Assembly: GCA_015039365.1 (NCBI GenBank)
Contig: WION01000032.1
Coordinates: 124,001 to 188,000, forward strand
Direction: 5' to 3'
Length of the DNA: 64,000 nt
DNA from: Amanita rubescens
Taxonomy: Eukaryota > Basidiomycota > Agaricomycetes > Agaricales > Amanitaceae
Below are positions 1 through 10,420 of the stretch, piece by piece (positions within the stretch are counted from its first letter, which is position 1; each line of letters opens with the position of its first letter). The notes under the pieces were generated by a model, which saw only the letters and a program-made list of their open reading frames with translations, was not told where the DNA came from and did not search any database. The translations under genes and the position numbers were made by a program.

Positions 1-1
1 A

Positions 2-697
2 ACTGGATCTTTTCATGGCAAAAAGGATAGTGTCCAACTGCTCCTTGAATGGGGAGCCTATGTGAATATGCTGGCAGGAAGTTCTGCTCTCATTGCTGCA
101 TCATCTGGGGGTCACAAGCCAATTGTTGAACTACTCCTTAAATGGGGGGCTGATGTCAACTTACATTGTGGACTCGGAGATGCCAATGATTCTGCTCTCA
201 TGATAGCATCATTTAAGGGTCACAAGCCAATTGTTGAGCTACTCCTTGAATGGGGGGCTGATGTCAACTTACATGGTGGGAATTGTGGATCTGCTCTCAT
301 TTATGCATCATTGTGGGAACTTAACAATAACAAGTCAATTGTTGAAATGCTGCTTTCACAAGATGCTGATGTTAACTTCTGTGATAAAAGGCATGAATCT
401 GCTCTTATCAAGGCTGCATCAGGTGGCAACAAGGACATTGTGAAGATGCTTCTTCAAAGTGGAGCTGATGTTAATATTCAGGGAGAAAAACTTGGCAGTG
501 CACTTTATGCTGCAGCAAACAGTGATTTTTATGATACAGAGATTGTCCAATTACTTCTAGCACATGGTGCCAAGTACTTAGGGCCAATAGATGATACTTC
601 ATACCTGAGGGATCAGTATAACATTGCTTCAGATGATAGTGATTCAATGGATAGTGATAGTGACTCAATGATGCAGAATACTGATCCAGATGATTGA
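2..697 (+). CDS. NACHT-ankyrin protein A, C-terminal part (runs off left edge)
   Basis: The reading frame is open from base 2 with no initiator, so the gene starts outside the window. It encodes about six ankyrin repeats (units of the type ..GADVNLH..SALI.AS..GHK.IVELLLEW) and ends in an acidic Ser/Asp tail (DDSDSMDSDSDSMM). The last ~80 residues are nearly the same as the end of the complete paralogue at 18414-21906, including the landmark GAKYLGPIDDT, so the missing part probably holds a NACHT ATPase domain. Ankyrin repeats in such proteins are thought to be the ligand-sensing part of NLR-like receptors; that role is inferred from the family. A possible polyadenylation signal AATAAA lies at 772-777. 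Confidence 0.85.
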   Translation, partial: TGSFHGKKDSVQLLLEWGAYVNMLAGSSALIAASSGGHKPIVELLLKWGADVNLHCGLGDANDSALMIASFKGHKPIVELLLEWGADVNLHGGNCGSALIYASLWELNNNKSIVEMLLSQDADVNFCDKRHESALIKAASGGNKDIVKMLLQSGADVNIQGEKLGSALYAAANSDFYDTEIVQLLLAHGAKYLGPIDDTSYLRDQYNIASDDSDSMDSDSDSMMQNTDPDD

Positions 698-1164
698 AAT
701 TTATGTTTCCCTTTCTGTTCATGTATAACATAGTCTATGTACCCCTGCTTAGCAACTTCTATGTATGAATCAATAAAAGGATACAATATTAAGTGCAACC
801 ACAACAGACAACCAATGATTAAAAGGGGAAAAAGGTAGGATGCTAGAAATGTATATACTGTACATATACCCATGCCATTCATTATCTGTAATTTATTATT
901 GCCACCACCTCTTTCCACTTATTGGCCCTCCAGGACCTGTACTCCCACCGAGTTCGGCTACACCGTCGCAGTGATGATACCTACAGCAATACCGTGGTCG
1001 TTTTCTTCGTCCATCTCCGAATCTTCTTCTGGACCGTCGTAAGAGCATGTGTGGGTCAGTATATGGTGTGACTTGAGGTGTATGTAGGTTTAAAAGAAAA
1101 TGGGAAGGAGTGAAACATCAATGAAGAGGATTTGATAAGGGAATTTCGAAAGAAAGGCCATGGA
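698..1164. other. 3' flank of NACHT-ankyrin A, duplicated in copy B
   Basis: No gene seen. The stretch matches the 3' flank of the second NACHT-ankyrin gene (21907-22088 joined to 24036-24360). Bases 842-849 (GCTAGAAA) are the uninterrupted equivalent of the 8-bp target site used by the outer MITE in copy B (GCTAGATA at 22081-22088 and 24036-24043), so this is the empty-site allele of that insertion. Confidence 0.7.
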
Positions 1165-1715
1165 AGGGAAGAACTTACTCTATTACATCCCCCATCTCAA
1201 CCTCGTCAACTTTATCTTCTACATGAGACGGTCTTGTGGTACGTGGCCGCCACAGATGGGCCAGATATATTGCCTGTCCCCGAAATCCTTTCTTGTGCGT
1301 TCTCTCGCCCTCGAAGCTCCTCTTCCTGTTCTTGTTCCTTGAGCATGTCAAGAAGCAAGGACCACTATCCGGACGGAATCGAGCTTGACTTCCATCTCTC
1401 CATCCGCTTCGCGGTCTCTATCAACGGACAGATGCAACTGCTCTCATTACGTTATTGAAAGAAACCGGTCGGAGGTTACGGGCATAGATGCTGGTGCGGG
1501 TACTAGAGCAGGGCAAGAAGGTGGTGCATTAAATGAGTCGTCGCTCATCATCGTGACGTTGAGCAGAGTCGGTAGGGCGAGATATTGATGTCGGGGCTGC
1601 GGTGGCCACACCTGCGTTGTCCGATTGGTTGGCTGCGTCTAATTCTTTGTTGTTAGCCCCGCTAGAAGGGCCATCGGCGTCGGCGTCAAGATCGGTTGGT
1701 TCTGCTTCAACGTTC
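1165..1715 (-). pseudogene. FHA-RING (Dma1/CHFR-like) pseudogene A, C-terminal half
   Basis: Decayed relative of the FHA-RING pseudogene at 24372-25926: the segments equivalent to 24372-24958 can be followed along the minus strand but no long frame survives. The upstream half of the same pseudogene lies at 9537-10420, because the LTR retrotransposon at 1721-9531 landed inside it. The intact family (fungal Dma1, animal CHFR) are E3 ubiquitin ligases with an N-terminal phosphothreonine-binding FHA domain and a RING; this copy cannot encode one. Confidence 0.65.
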
Positions 1716-1720
1716 CCCTC
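1716..1720. repeat. Target-site duplication of the LTR element (left)
   Basis: CCCTC here is repeated at 9532-9536 just after the 3' LTR. A 5-bp duplication is normal for Copia/Gypsy integrases. The empty site in copy B is TCCTC at 24958-24962. Confidence 0.85.
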
Positions 1721-2206
1721 TGTTAAAGTTATCTTATCTAATCATATAAGATAACATATATCTTATCTTATCTCATATAAGATAATACATCATATCTTAT
1801 CCTATATATTAGGATATACAAATTAGATGTACATACATGCGTATATGTATTCACATACATATATACACGTACATATACATACATAGGATACTGGAATATC
1901 CTATAGTCGCTTGCGTCATCCCATTACTGCGGTAGACGCGTCATAGCTGCGCTAGACGTCATATTATACGTCATGCACAGCTCTTCCTCTATTTACTATA
2001 CTTTGTACTTATTAGGATACTAGTAGTATATAAGACTACCTGTACGTAGGTACAAATAAGAACCTTCCTTCTCCTCTTACCACCACATCCTACATCCATA
2101 GGATAGTGAGTTATCGTTCGAGGTCGTCACCGCCACTCTACACTCCACTCTAAGTAAGTATTCACTTTAATACTTAGACGCTGCGCTGCTGGGCGTATCT
2201 TCGTCA
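1721..2206 (+). repeat. 5' LTR
   Basis: 486 bp, begins TGTTAAAG and ends CGTCA. It appears identical to 9046-9531. It contains strong hairpins itself, for example a 10-bp stem at 1728-1737 pairing with 1746-1755, and short internal direct repeats around GCGCTAGACGTCAT and the related GCGGTAGACGCGTCAT. The promoter and transcription start should lie here but were not located. Confidence 0.92.
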
Positions 2207-2218
2207 GGTTATGGGCCC
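2207..2218 (+). promoter_or_regulatory. Primer-binding site, initiator tRNA-Met half-molecule type
   Basis: GGTTATGGGCCC directly follows the 5' LTR. It is complementary, apart from one G-U or mismatch position, to the anticodon stem-loop of eukaryotic initiator tRNA-Met (GGGCUCAUAACC in yeast). Copia-type elements are known to prime from an internal half of initiator tRNA-Met, so this supports a Copia lineage. Confidence 0.65.
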
Positions 2219-3232
2219 CGACATGGTATTGCTTGCATCACCATCGCCTCCAGGCATGTTACCATGCAAGATGTGTGAACAGGTATAGTATTGTGCGGGT
2301 CGGAGACCTGAGTGGCATCCGTCAATTTAACTGAGTTCTTGTACCTGACATACGAGCTTATGACATGCGCCCGGACCCTAGGGCTTTAGGGGGATCTCCT
2401 TGCACCCAGGGATAAGGGTACCACCTATGTTTCTCAAGGCTGGCATGGCAACCTTGACCCCCATGGAGTTATACTTGCCCTCCATGATGTGACTGGGGTA
2501 TTCATGCACGATATTCCATTATAAGGCCCTTAGCGCCTTTAGTTACTGTATGTAGATCATATGGCCCGTAGTAACTTTCACAAAGTATAAAGGTCGTGCT
2601 GGGGTCCCATTGTGGACCATACACGCAGACTATTAGGCGTCCACTCCTAGAGAGCGCCTTAGATTAGCCGTTGGCTCTGCTCAAAAGGCATCCACGTATA
2701 CTTTCATATTGTTACTGGGAGTGCTTATAAAGGTGGTCACGGACGGTTTATGGACCGGACACCTTTCATTTTCCAAAGACAACTGGTACCTCTTGGGACC
2801 AGGCAGTTGCCGCAGGCGCACTGCAGTCCGCGGACCTTATGCATGTCATACTCGTTTACAGGTCAGGCACACAAGTCTGGTACATGTTCCTCGGATCGAT
2901 CCTGGTGCTAGGCATTATTATGCTTGGCTGTAGCTCATAACGCTGCACGCAAGGTTGCTGTCGTATTCGTTATGACACCCTCGCCTAATGAAGTCGTTGT
3001 CGTTTATGTAATGACACCTTCATTAATAAAATCCTTAAATAGATATAAATCATTGAATTAATAAATAATCCATCAAACGATCAATTGATTTTATCTCAAT
3101 CAATCGTTCTATCATCAAGAAGCAAGAAATAACATTTCTCGCTCACCCATCTCCCTTACAAGGCCATCAAACCTTGTTCACCGACATTTCCATAAGGTTT
3201 TATAAATATAAACCTTTATCGACATCCTTGTC
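2219..3232 (+). other. 5' untranslated leader of the LTR element
   Basis: About 1 kb between primer site and gag start with no convincing gene. It already shows paired segments, such as CTTGCAT near 2232 with ATGCAAG near 2266, and AAGGTTT at 3194-3200 with AAACCTT at 3210-3216. A packaging signal would be expected here but cannot be pinpointed. Confidence 0.5.
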
Positions 3233-6200
3233 ATGTCTTCTTTTACCAAAGAAGAAGACAGCGCTTTATGTTCCCTTGTCACCGAATTACAAGGAAACAA
3301 TTATCGTGCTTGGACACGACAAATAACGGCATACTTTCAGATCTCAAATCTGATGGTATTTATGTGTCCCGTTATTCCAAACGCAATCCCTGCTCACCTT
3401 AAAGCAGTAATTGCACCGATCACTGCCACCAATAAGGCAGCAATCGTCATACAAGCAGATGAGCTTGTACAAAACGAGAAGGCGTTACACGCCATTAAGC
3501 TCAGATTGTCCTTTACAATCTTTGAGCTTTATCAACACGTTTACAACGCAAGACTCCTGTGGATGTTCTTGCAAGAACGTTACAAAGATGATTCGCCAGC
3601 AATCCTCGATGGATCACTGGACAAAATAGATCATGATCGATCTATAAATAAAATCATCACTCGTTATAGACACATAGCAGCACAGGGACATCAATTTCCG
3701 GCTGCTCATCTAAATAAAGCACTTACGACCATCAGGGCTGTTCCATTAAAATGGATCAACCAAACAGCGGCTACATCATCCGTTACCGCTATCAATACGA
3801 ATTACTCTAGCCCTACGGCAGTTCGTTCAGGAAACACTGCCACACAAGTTGGACCAATCAGAGTCCAGCAACTTGCTAGTGAAATTCGTTCATCATGGTC
3901 GTTACGGCATAAGGCTATAAGACAATCACCTCCGTCAATGCAAGACCCTAACTTGCATACGGAACATTGTTTAGCTAAAACCTCCTTAACAAACAAAGGC
4001 AAAGGCCGCTGCAGATGCTCACCGCATCCACAGCCTACACATTTGCGCTGGGAAGACTTTAAAAATAGTAGCAAGCCTGATTATATCAGGGGAGGATCTC
4101 CACTATTAGTCATACAGCCCGAATCTGATCCGGAATCAGATTCAACACATGATTCATTTATATCATGTAAATCAAATGTTTCCACGCCTTCACCTTTGTC
4201 ATACGAGTCTTTGACGGACTCGTCGGATACAAGAATAACAAATTCCCAGGAGGAATTTCATGATGCTCATGAAGACTTCGAGCGTCATTATGGAAATTTC
4301 ATGGCTATGAATAGCTATGATCAATGGGTAGAAGAACAATATAGCATAAACTTAGATAATTTCTGGAAGATATATATGTAATATATATAAATTGTCATCA
4401 ACACAAGAGTATTGTGAAGGATCACTCCTTATAAATCCGATTACTTGTCACACAATTTATATTCAAAATAAGGAAATCGTGTAGGCGTATGCCTTGCAAT
4501 CCCGATTACTTATATACAAATCTTTCTGGTGGTATTAAGCAAGGATCATTATCATTGCCAGAATATACCGCGTTCAAGGGAATTTCGATCACTTGAAGAA
4601 AGATCATCACGCTTGTCATCATATACAAGCATCAACACATATTATCTTCGTCATTCAGAAATATCTATAATGTCTACACTATAAAAACAATATCCTTAAA
4701 AAGCTCTCCACATATGCAAACCGATGTCTATAGTCTATAGACGACTATAATCTATTTGCAGATAACAGTAATATGTTACCTTTGAGAAAGGTTCCTTGCC
4801 GTTGAAACTTATACGGTTTTGAAAACGTCTCATAATATGGTTTCCTACACTTGAGAAGGCTCCTTGCTGTTGAAATAGCACAGTCTTGAAAGTATCTCAT
4901 AACACTGTAGTCGCAATAGCAGTTTCAAACTGCTGAACATTATCTGTTGGAGATAACAAATTTCTTGGTATAAACACCGTCATTCTTTAACGACGTTAGC
5001 AAGGATTTATCATCATTGCCAGAATACTGTCGCATACAAGGGAATTTCGATCACTTGTATAAGAATAGACTTTCATGCTTATCTATATAAGCATCTATAA
5101 ACGTCCAGAGTATCTTTGTACTCAACCTATAAAATGAATTGTTCGGCGGCGTCTTAACGCTCATCCCCTTTTCATATTAAAAATAGGTTTTCCAATAACA
5201 GGACAGACGTAATTAAAATACCTCGAAATAATTCTTATAGCTTTAAGAATTGTGGATTATAATTCTAAATGATTATCTATAGGAGCCAGATCATCCTTGA
5301 GTGAAACACATGTACCATGACCATATACGTTGACCAACGTCGTTATGTTGGATAATGTATTGTGTGAAACACAAGAACGGTTACATCTTTTTATAAAGAT
5401 GATAAATTGACGAAATCATTGATTTCTTTAATACATGAAGATGATTTTTACAAATCATCACATGTTAAATAAGAATACTGTTCACATCACGTATATAATT
5501 AAAACGTGATAAATAGATCATGTCAAAAATATACATGAATCTATCAGGCTAAAAAACGCAATATCAATCCCTGTCTTGATTGAGGGGGAATCATTGCAAA
5601 TAAACAAGTCCATTACAACTTGTATAAATGACCAATCAAAACAAGTATTCGATATAACTTGTAAACAAATACAATCATGGATGCGTATTAGATATAGGCC
5701 CATAATAATGGTCATCAACTGTATTAGAGGAGGAAGCTCCCTCGATAATATACAGATGCCTGAATACGAACAAATATATGTATTGGAGTTTTATCCCCGT
5801 CTATTGTATAGAGAAGGCTCCTTGCCGTTGAAACTTATACGGTCTTGAAAGTGTCTCGTCTTTACAATATGACATTACACTCCTGACAAACATCCTAGTC
5901 AGGAACGTGTATTATATGGAATGCCAGGTTAATGCATATCTCAAATAAGCTTGTCTTATGGCTTATCGCAAATAACCTCACATATCCTCTCCATACATAT
6001 AACAGTATTTTCTTTATAAGAATCAATGGTAGCTTAAATCAAAAGAAATAGTTATGTCAATCTTGCGCCAATTCCTTTCAAAATACAGATTCTCAGTATC
6101 GTTCTTACGATATTACGGTTGGATTATTGGAATACATTTAGTTCCTTGCACAGATCTTGGCCCTCAAAAGCTAAAGATAGGAACACCTTGCGTATAATCC

Positions 6201-8990
6201 AACACCCTCTTTAATTAACTCTAGTTCTTGGTCTCATCCGAACAATGGAGAATTTCCTTACACAAGTTTTGACGGTTTTCAGGCTGGTTAACAATATTTA
6301 TATATTGTCGATCACTTGGGGATACAGCAGACCCAATACTGCTACGAATATAAACTTGTACAGGTCAACCTTTGAATGGGTAGCAATATTTACATATTGT
6401 GGGTTATTCAGGGGCACAACAGACCCAATACTGTTATGACTTCGAAATATCGTTATGATCTTCCTAGCGGTATTAGCAAGGACATTTTGTCATTGCCAAA
6501 ATATACCGTATATGAATGAGCTTCGGCCAACTCATAAGGAGGATCTTTATAAATAATGAGTTTCGGTTCAACGTTGTCATTATACGTTGAACATCAAAAA
6601 GGATATTCAAGATCATTCGACGAGACTTCCCCCATTTGCGTTCTATATCTTATTGCATCTGGATAATGCATAAAGATCAAATAGAACCAGGGTAGAACAA
6701 GAATTAACAGAGTTGAGAGGACATTGCTTGCCAACGGACTACACGTAACAGAGGAATAATCCTTGTTTAAGGATTAATATAGGCTGTACTGAAAAGGAAA
6801 CCTATATCGGATAACGTCGCAGTTATACCTTCCCAGTAGACGTGTTCATGTTGAATATATCGTCCAAAAAAAGATAGTCATTGACACTTAAATGACTTAG
6901 AGGTCTAAATCTCGTTCATACGAGATATTATATAAGTGTTTGTTCTTCTATACAAACACTTATAATTATACTTGTCGTCAAAACAAGTAAATCCTCTTCG
7001 TCGTAAGAATCTATATCAAAAATAGATTCAATATGCTATAATGGGGTAGCGCCTGCCTTGCGCAAATCCCCAAATATACAAGTATGAGTGAATGCGGAAC
7101 GTTGATCGTTCTCGGATCCTCAATTAAAACTTGTCATGACAACGGTCGTATCCCTGTGGGTGTAGACCTTTAAAGTCATATTCGTATCTTGTATCCATAC
7201 ACAAGGTACAATAAATATAGCATATATATAAAACAAGATCAAACATCTTGTACACAGTGTCCAATAAAGGATTACATCATTAATGATCGTCGGGTACGGC
7301 AGACACAATACTGCCAGCAAATTATCTTATTAAGATAAAATGCGCCGGGCACTTATAGCAGTTATTACTGCTGATCATATATGATAAAACTCTTTTATAA
7401 TGACTACCAAGATATATTGCAAATGTGGATGACCACCACATATAAGTCAAGTAGGGAATCACATCTGTATGAGCATCCAGCGAAATGTATCTGGATTCAC
7501 TTACACGATTAAAAATACCGAGTAAACTTGTACAACGCGAGACAACAACTCGCATACAAGCTCGAATTTAATAATCGTCATATATGCTCAGGAATTGGAT
7601 AATGATGAAGTTCATCTCGTTATTACGAGATCAGGAGATTCGTCTCCCCGCTGGTGTTGTGCGTTCCTATCAAAATAGGGATATATGGAATCACAACCAA
7701 ATACAATCCTTTACGAAAGTGATTATAAAGGATTTAATGATATGCAAATCATCATACCAGACGGATTATCATCATTTACAAAAGACAAGATATACACACA
7801 TATCTATAGAAGGGAACAGTTGTTATTCAATAGCAGACGGGTCAAAATGCTTATACAAGCATAAGTCCTTTAAAGACCCAAGGACTTCGATCTGCTGGAT
7901 AACGAAGATATTCTTTAAGACACATGGTTGAACTCTTTATCGAAATTTAAAAAGGAGTTTTTATCGATATAACAGAGATGTAAACCATGATGTATAAGAA
8001 TCATCTGGGCAACAGTCTATAAACATAATTCGCTTGTCGTCACACTTGTCTTTACAAGGACGAGCAATTATATTAGACCACATACAATTACACTTGTTAC
8101 TACAAGTAAAATTGTCACGCGTGCAACTTGTCGATCAAGTGAACACGCCACATCATATTCTCATATTGCTGTGCAAAGAGAATATATACTCCTTTACGAT
8201 TTAAGGTGCTAGTCACCTTTACACCACATAAGGCGTTGGACGCCTTTAAATATAATAGGAGAACACACGAGTCAGCGTACATAATTTGAACTTGTAAAGA
8301 AACAAGGAATAATTATTGCACTCGTTACACATACGAGCAGAGAGTATTTGCAAGGGAGGAAGCTCCCCTTGTAGAAATACTATACTCGTCTAAATAGTTC
8401 ATTTAGGAAGACATGTCAAGTTTTTACTTGACAATGCGACATATACACACTCGCATATCCATCAGAGGATTCTTTTCACACAAAGAATCATCGTCATATA
8501 TCTCGCTATTTATATAGCTTGATATTTATGCAAGTTGTTAAATGTTATTGTTTACCTGCCAAAAATATTCATTCAGCACTTAAGGATATATACTTATCCT
8601 TTATCAAACAAAGTAATAAATCATATCAGAGACAGCGAAGGCAGTAGAACAAGCCCCTTCTCGATAAAATATGATTTCACACACTTTGTAAGGCTTGAAG
8701 CCTGGGGGTGCCTTTATAAATGGATATTATCAATATGACAGGAAACTCGATTTTTGATAAATCAATTCAAACAATATACGTCATTGAATTGACTTTTCGA
8801 CAAAGTCATATCCTATACCTTTAGGATCATACAATGATAAATATTGTATAACGTATACAACAAGCATTATAGGAATATTAAAGAAATATATAATACAAGG
8901 GATTAAGGTGAAAGCAGCATATAGTCTGGATCCCCATACTTGTACACGAAACGAGAGATCTTCCGTGAAGACTTTCAAGTCTTGCAATTC
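3076..8990. repeat. Dense array of short stem-loops spanning gag and the pol-less interior
   Basis: Short perfect inverted repeats with loops of about 3-15 nt recur every ~30-80 nt. Stems of 8 bp or more include 3235-3259 (8), 4121-4143 (9), 5230-5251 (8), 5440-5459 (8), 6566-6592 (9), 6757-6776 (8), 6931-6964 (13), 7007-7029 (8), 7705-7734 (8), 8155-8185 (8), 8414-8433 (8), 8468-8489 (8) and 8762-8792 (8). Many 6-7 bp stems lie between them. Several recur with the same loop and different but still complementary stems. No reading frame of note exists at 4382-9045. My hand estimate for random DNA of this AT content is one or two stems of 8 bp or more with such loops; about a dozen are seen. 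Confidence 0.75.
3233..4381 (+). CDS. Gag-like protein of the LTR element (382 aa)
   Basis: Single open frame beginning ATGTCTTCTTTTACC. Residues ~20-35 (GNNYRAWTRQITAYF) and ~75-125 (a helical stretch ending with LLWMFLQERYKDD) resemble the Copia-type Gag/UBN2 fold, which forms the virus-like particle shell. No CCHC zinc knuckle (C-x2-C-x4-H-x4-C) is present, and there is no protease motif and no pol continuation. The C-terminal third is Ser/Asp/Glu-rich. The reading frame is itself threaded with hairpins: the start codon lies in an 8-bp stem (3235-3242 with 3252-3259), and a 9-bp stem lies at 4121-4143. Identification as Gag rests on position and weak motif similarity. Confidence 0.7.
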   Translation: MSSFTKEEDSALCSLVTELQGNNYRAWTRQITAYFQISNLMVFMCPVIPNAIPAHLKAVIAPITATNKAAIVIQADELVQNEKALHAIKLRLSFTIFELYQHVYNARLLWMFLQERYKDDSPAILDGSLDKIDHDRSINKIITRYRHIAAQGHQFPAAHLNKALTTIRAVPLKWINQTAATSSVTAINTNYSSPTAVRSGNTATQVGPIRVQQLASEIRSSWSLRHKAIRQSPPSMQDPNLHTEHCLAKTSLTNKGKGRCRCSPHPQPTHLRWEDFKNSSKPDYIRGGSPLLVIQPESDPESDSTHDSFISCKSNVSTPSPLSYESLTDSSDTRITNSQEEFHDAHEDFERHYGNFMAMNSYDQWVEEQYSINLDNFWKIYM

Positions 8991-9033
8991 CGGTGACTCG
9001 TATAAAAATATTTCATATATTCCTGGATAACTT

Positions 9034-9045
9034 AGCGAGGGGGTG
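9034..9045 (+). promoter_or_regulatory. Polypurine tract before the 3' LTR
   Basis: GCGAGGGGGTG immediately precedes the 3' LTR, the expected place for plus-strand priming in an LTR retroelement. Confidence 0.7.
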
Positions 9046-9531
9046 TGTTAAAGTTATCTTATCTAATCATATAAGATAACATATATCTTATCTTATCTCA
9101 TATAAGATAATACATCATATCTTATCCTATATATTAGGATATACAAATTAGATGTACATACATGCGTATATGTATTCACATACATATATACACGTACATA
9201 TACATACATAGGATACTGGAATATCCTATAGTCGCTTGCGTCATCCCATTACTGCGGTAGACGCGTCATAGCTGCGCTAGACGTCATATTATACGTCATG
9301 CACAGCTCTTCCTCTATTTACTATACTTTGTACTTATTAGGATACTAGTAGTATATAAGACTACCTGTACGTAGGTACAAATAAGAACCTTCCTTCTCCT
9401 CTTACCACCACATCCTACATCCATAGGATAGTGAGTTATCGTTCGAGGTCGTCACCGCCACTCTACACTCCACTCTAAGTAAGTATTCACTTTAATACTT
9501 AGACGCTGCGCTGCTGGGCGTATCTTCGTCA
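9046..9531 (+). repeat. 3' LTR
   Basis: 486 bp, same length and apparently same sequence as 1721-2206. It is followed by the 5-bp duplication CCCTC at 9532-9536. Confidence 0.92.
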
Positions 9532-9536
9532 CCCTC

Positions 9537-10420
9537 GAGATCTGCGTCCGTTCAACAAACGGAACAAGAAAGGGCGGGGTGATGGGCTTCCATAAGCGGT
9601 TTGATGCACTTGTAATAGGGGCGACGAAGAGCGCTTGGGCAAATAGACACGGTGAATAAGCCTGTCATGTGGCGGGTCAGGTCGATTCGGTGTAGTAAGA
9701 AAATAAAGTTCGTACATATGACAATCTGGAATTTGGAACTTTGACCGGGCTGCCTTTGATATTGGAACTGGGTATAGATAGAGGCGCCACACGGCTGACA
9801 ACGGTCGCAAAGTTCTTCACGTTTTTCAAACCCGCATAATTGTCAGGACTCAGAACACGAGAAAAAAGGTAAAAAAAACGTCGCACTTGAAAGCCTTCAC
9901 GCTCGCCTGCCATTCCCGTCCAATCTCTACTCTGATCTACACTCTTATAAATCCTCCTCGATAATCAACACCTAGTTGCAAAATATCCCCATCCTCAAGT
10001 TGAAACGGTCTCCTGATTCGCAGGAATCAATCTAACGCGTTCGAAAACGTGAGATATCGTTTCTCGACGCAAGTCTCCGCATGGGCGCCAGGGACAACTT
10101 TGGATTTGAATGTAATTGGTGCCTAGGGCATTGATGGCGACGAGTCACATTCTGGAAGTGTCCGTGGACCAGCTCGTGCGGGATGGGTTGGATGCAGAAG
10201 GTGTGCCGTGAGTTGCACCGGCGCCCGAGTTGGGGGACGGCTGGGGTGAGGGACCAGCCGGGTACTGGAAGGCCGCCCAGAATGAGAGGGTGCGAATGAG
10301 ATAGAGGTGTTGTGTTGGGAAGAACGCTGGCGACGACGTTTGGGAGCTGGGTGGGAGGTTGAAGAGTGTGGTGAGCGCCACTAGCAGAAGGCACGGGGCT
10401 TGTGTTGTTCGCTTGCTGGG
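9537..10420 (-). pseudogene. FHA-RING pseudogene A, N-terminal half
   Basis: Continues the pseudogene broken by the LTR element. On the minus strand it matches copy B over the RING edge, FHA end and Pro/Ser-rich N-terminus (for example HHTLQPPTQLPNVVASVLP against HSQLPNFISSILP). Frames are broken repeatedly and the FHA core is largely lost, so no product is expected. Confidence 0.6.

Larger units (their letters stand above)
1721..9531 (+). mobile_element. Copia-like LTR retrotransposon without pol (TR-GAG type), hairpin-rich
   Basis: A 7811-bp element bounded by two 486-bp LTRs (TG..CA ends) in direct orientation, a tRNA-type primer site, a gag reading frame, a polypurine tract and a 5-bp target duplication. 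By eye the LTRs are identical along their length, which points to a recent insertion. No protease, integrase, reverse transcriptase or RNase H reading frame exists in the 4.6 kb between gag and the 3' LTR, so it must have been mobilised by enzymes from another element. That architecture fits the class called terminal-repeat retrotransposons with GAG (TR-GAG). The element as a whole is unusually rich in short hairpins (see the separate entry). It splits the FHA-RING pseudogene of copy A. Confidence 0.9.

Noticed and set aside
4382..9045. Several 60-115 codon frames (for example 5576-5848, 7584-7931) as possible pol remnants
   Set aside because: None shows integrase HHCC, reverse transcriptase YxDD or RNase H motifs, and they lie across hairpins; treated as chance frames.
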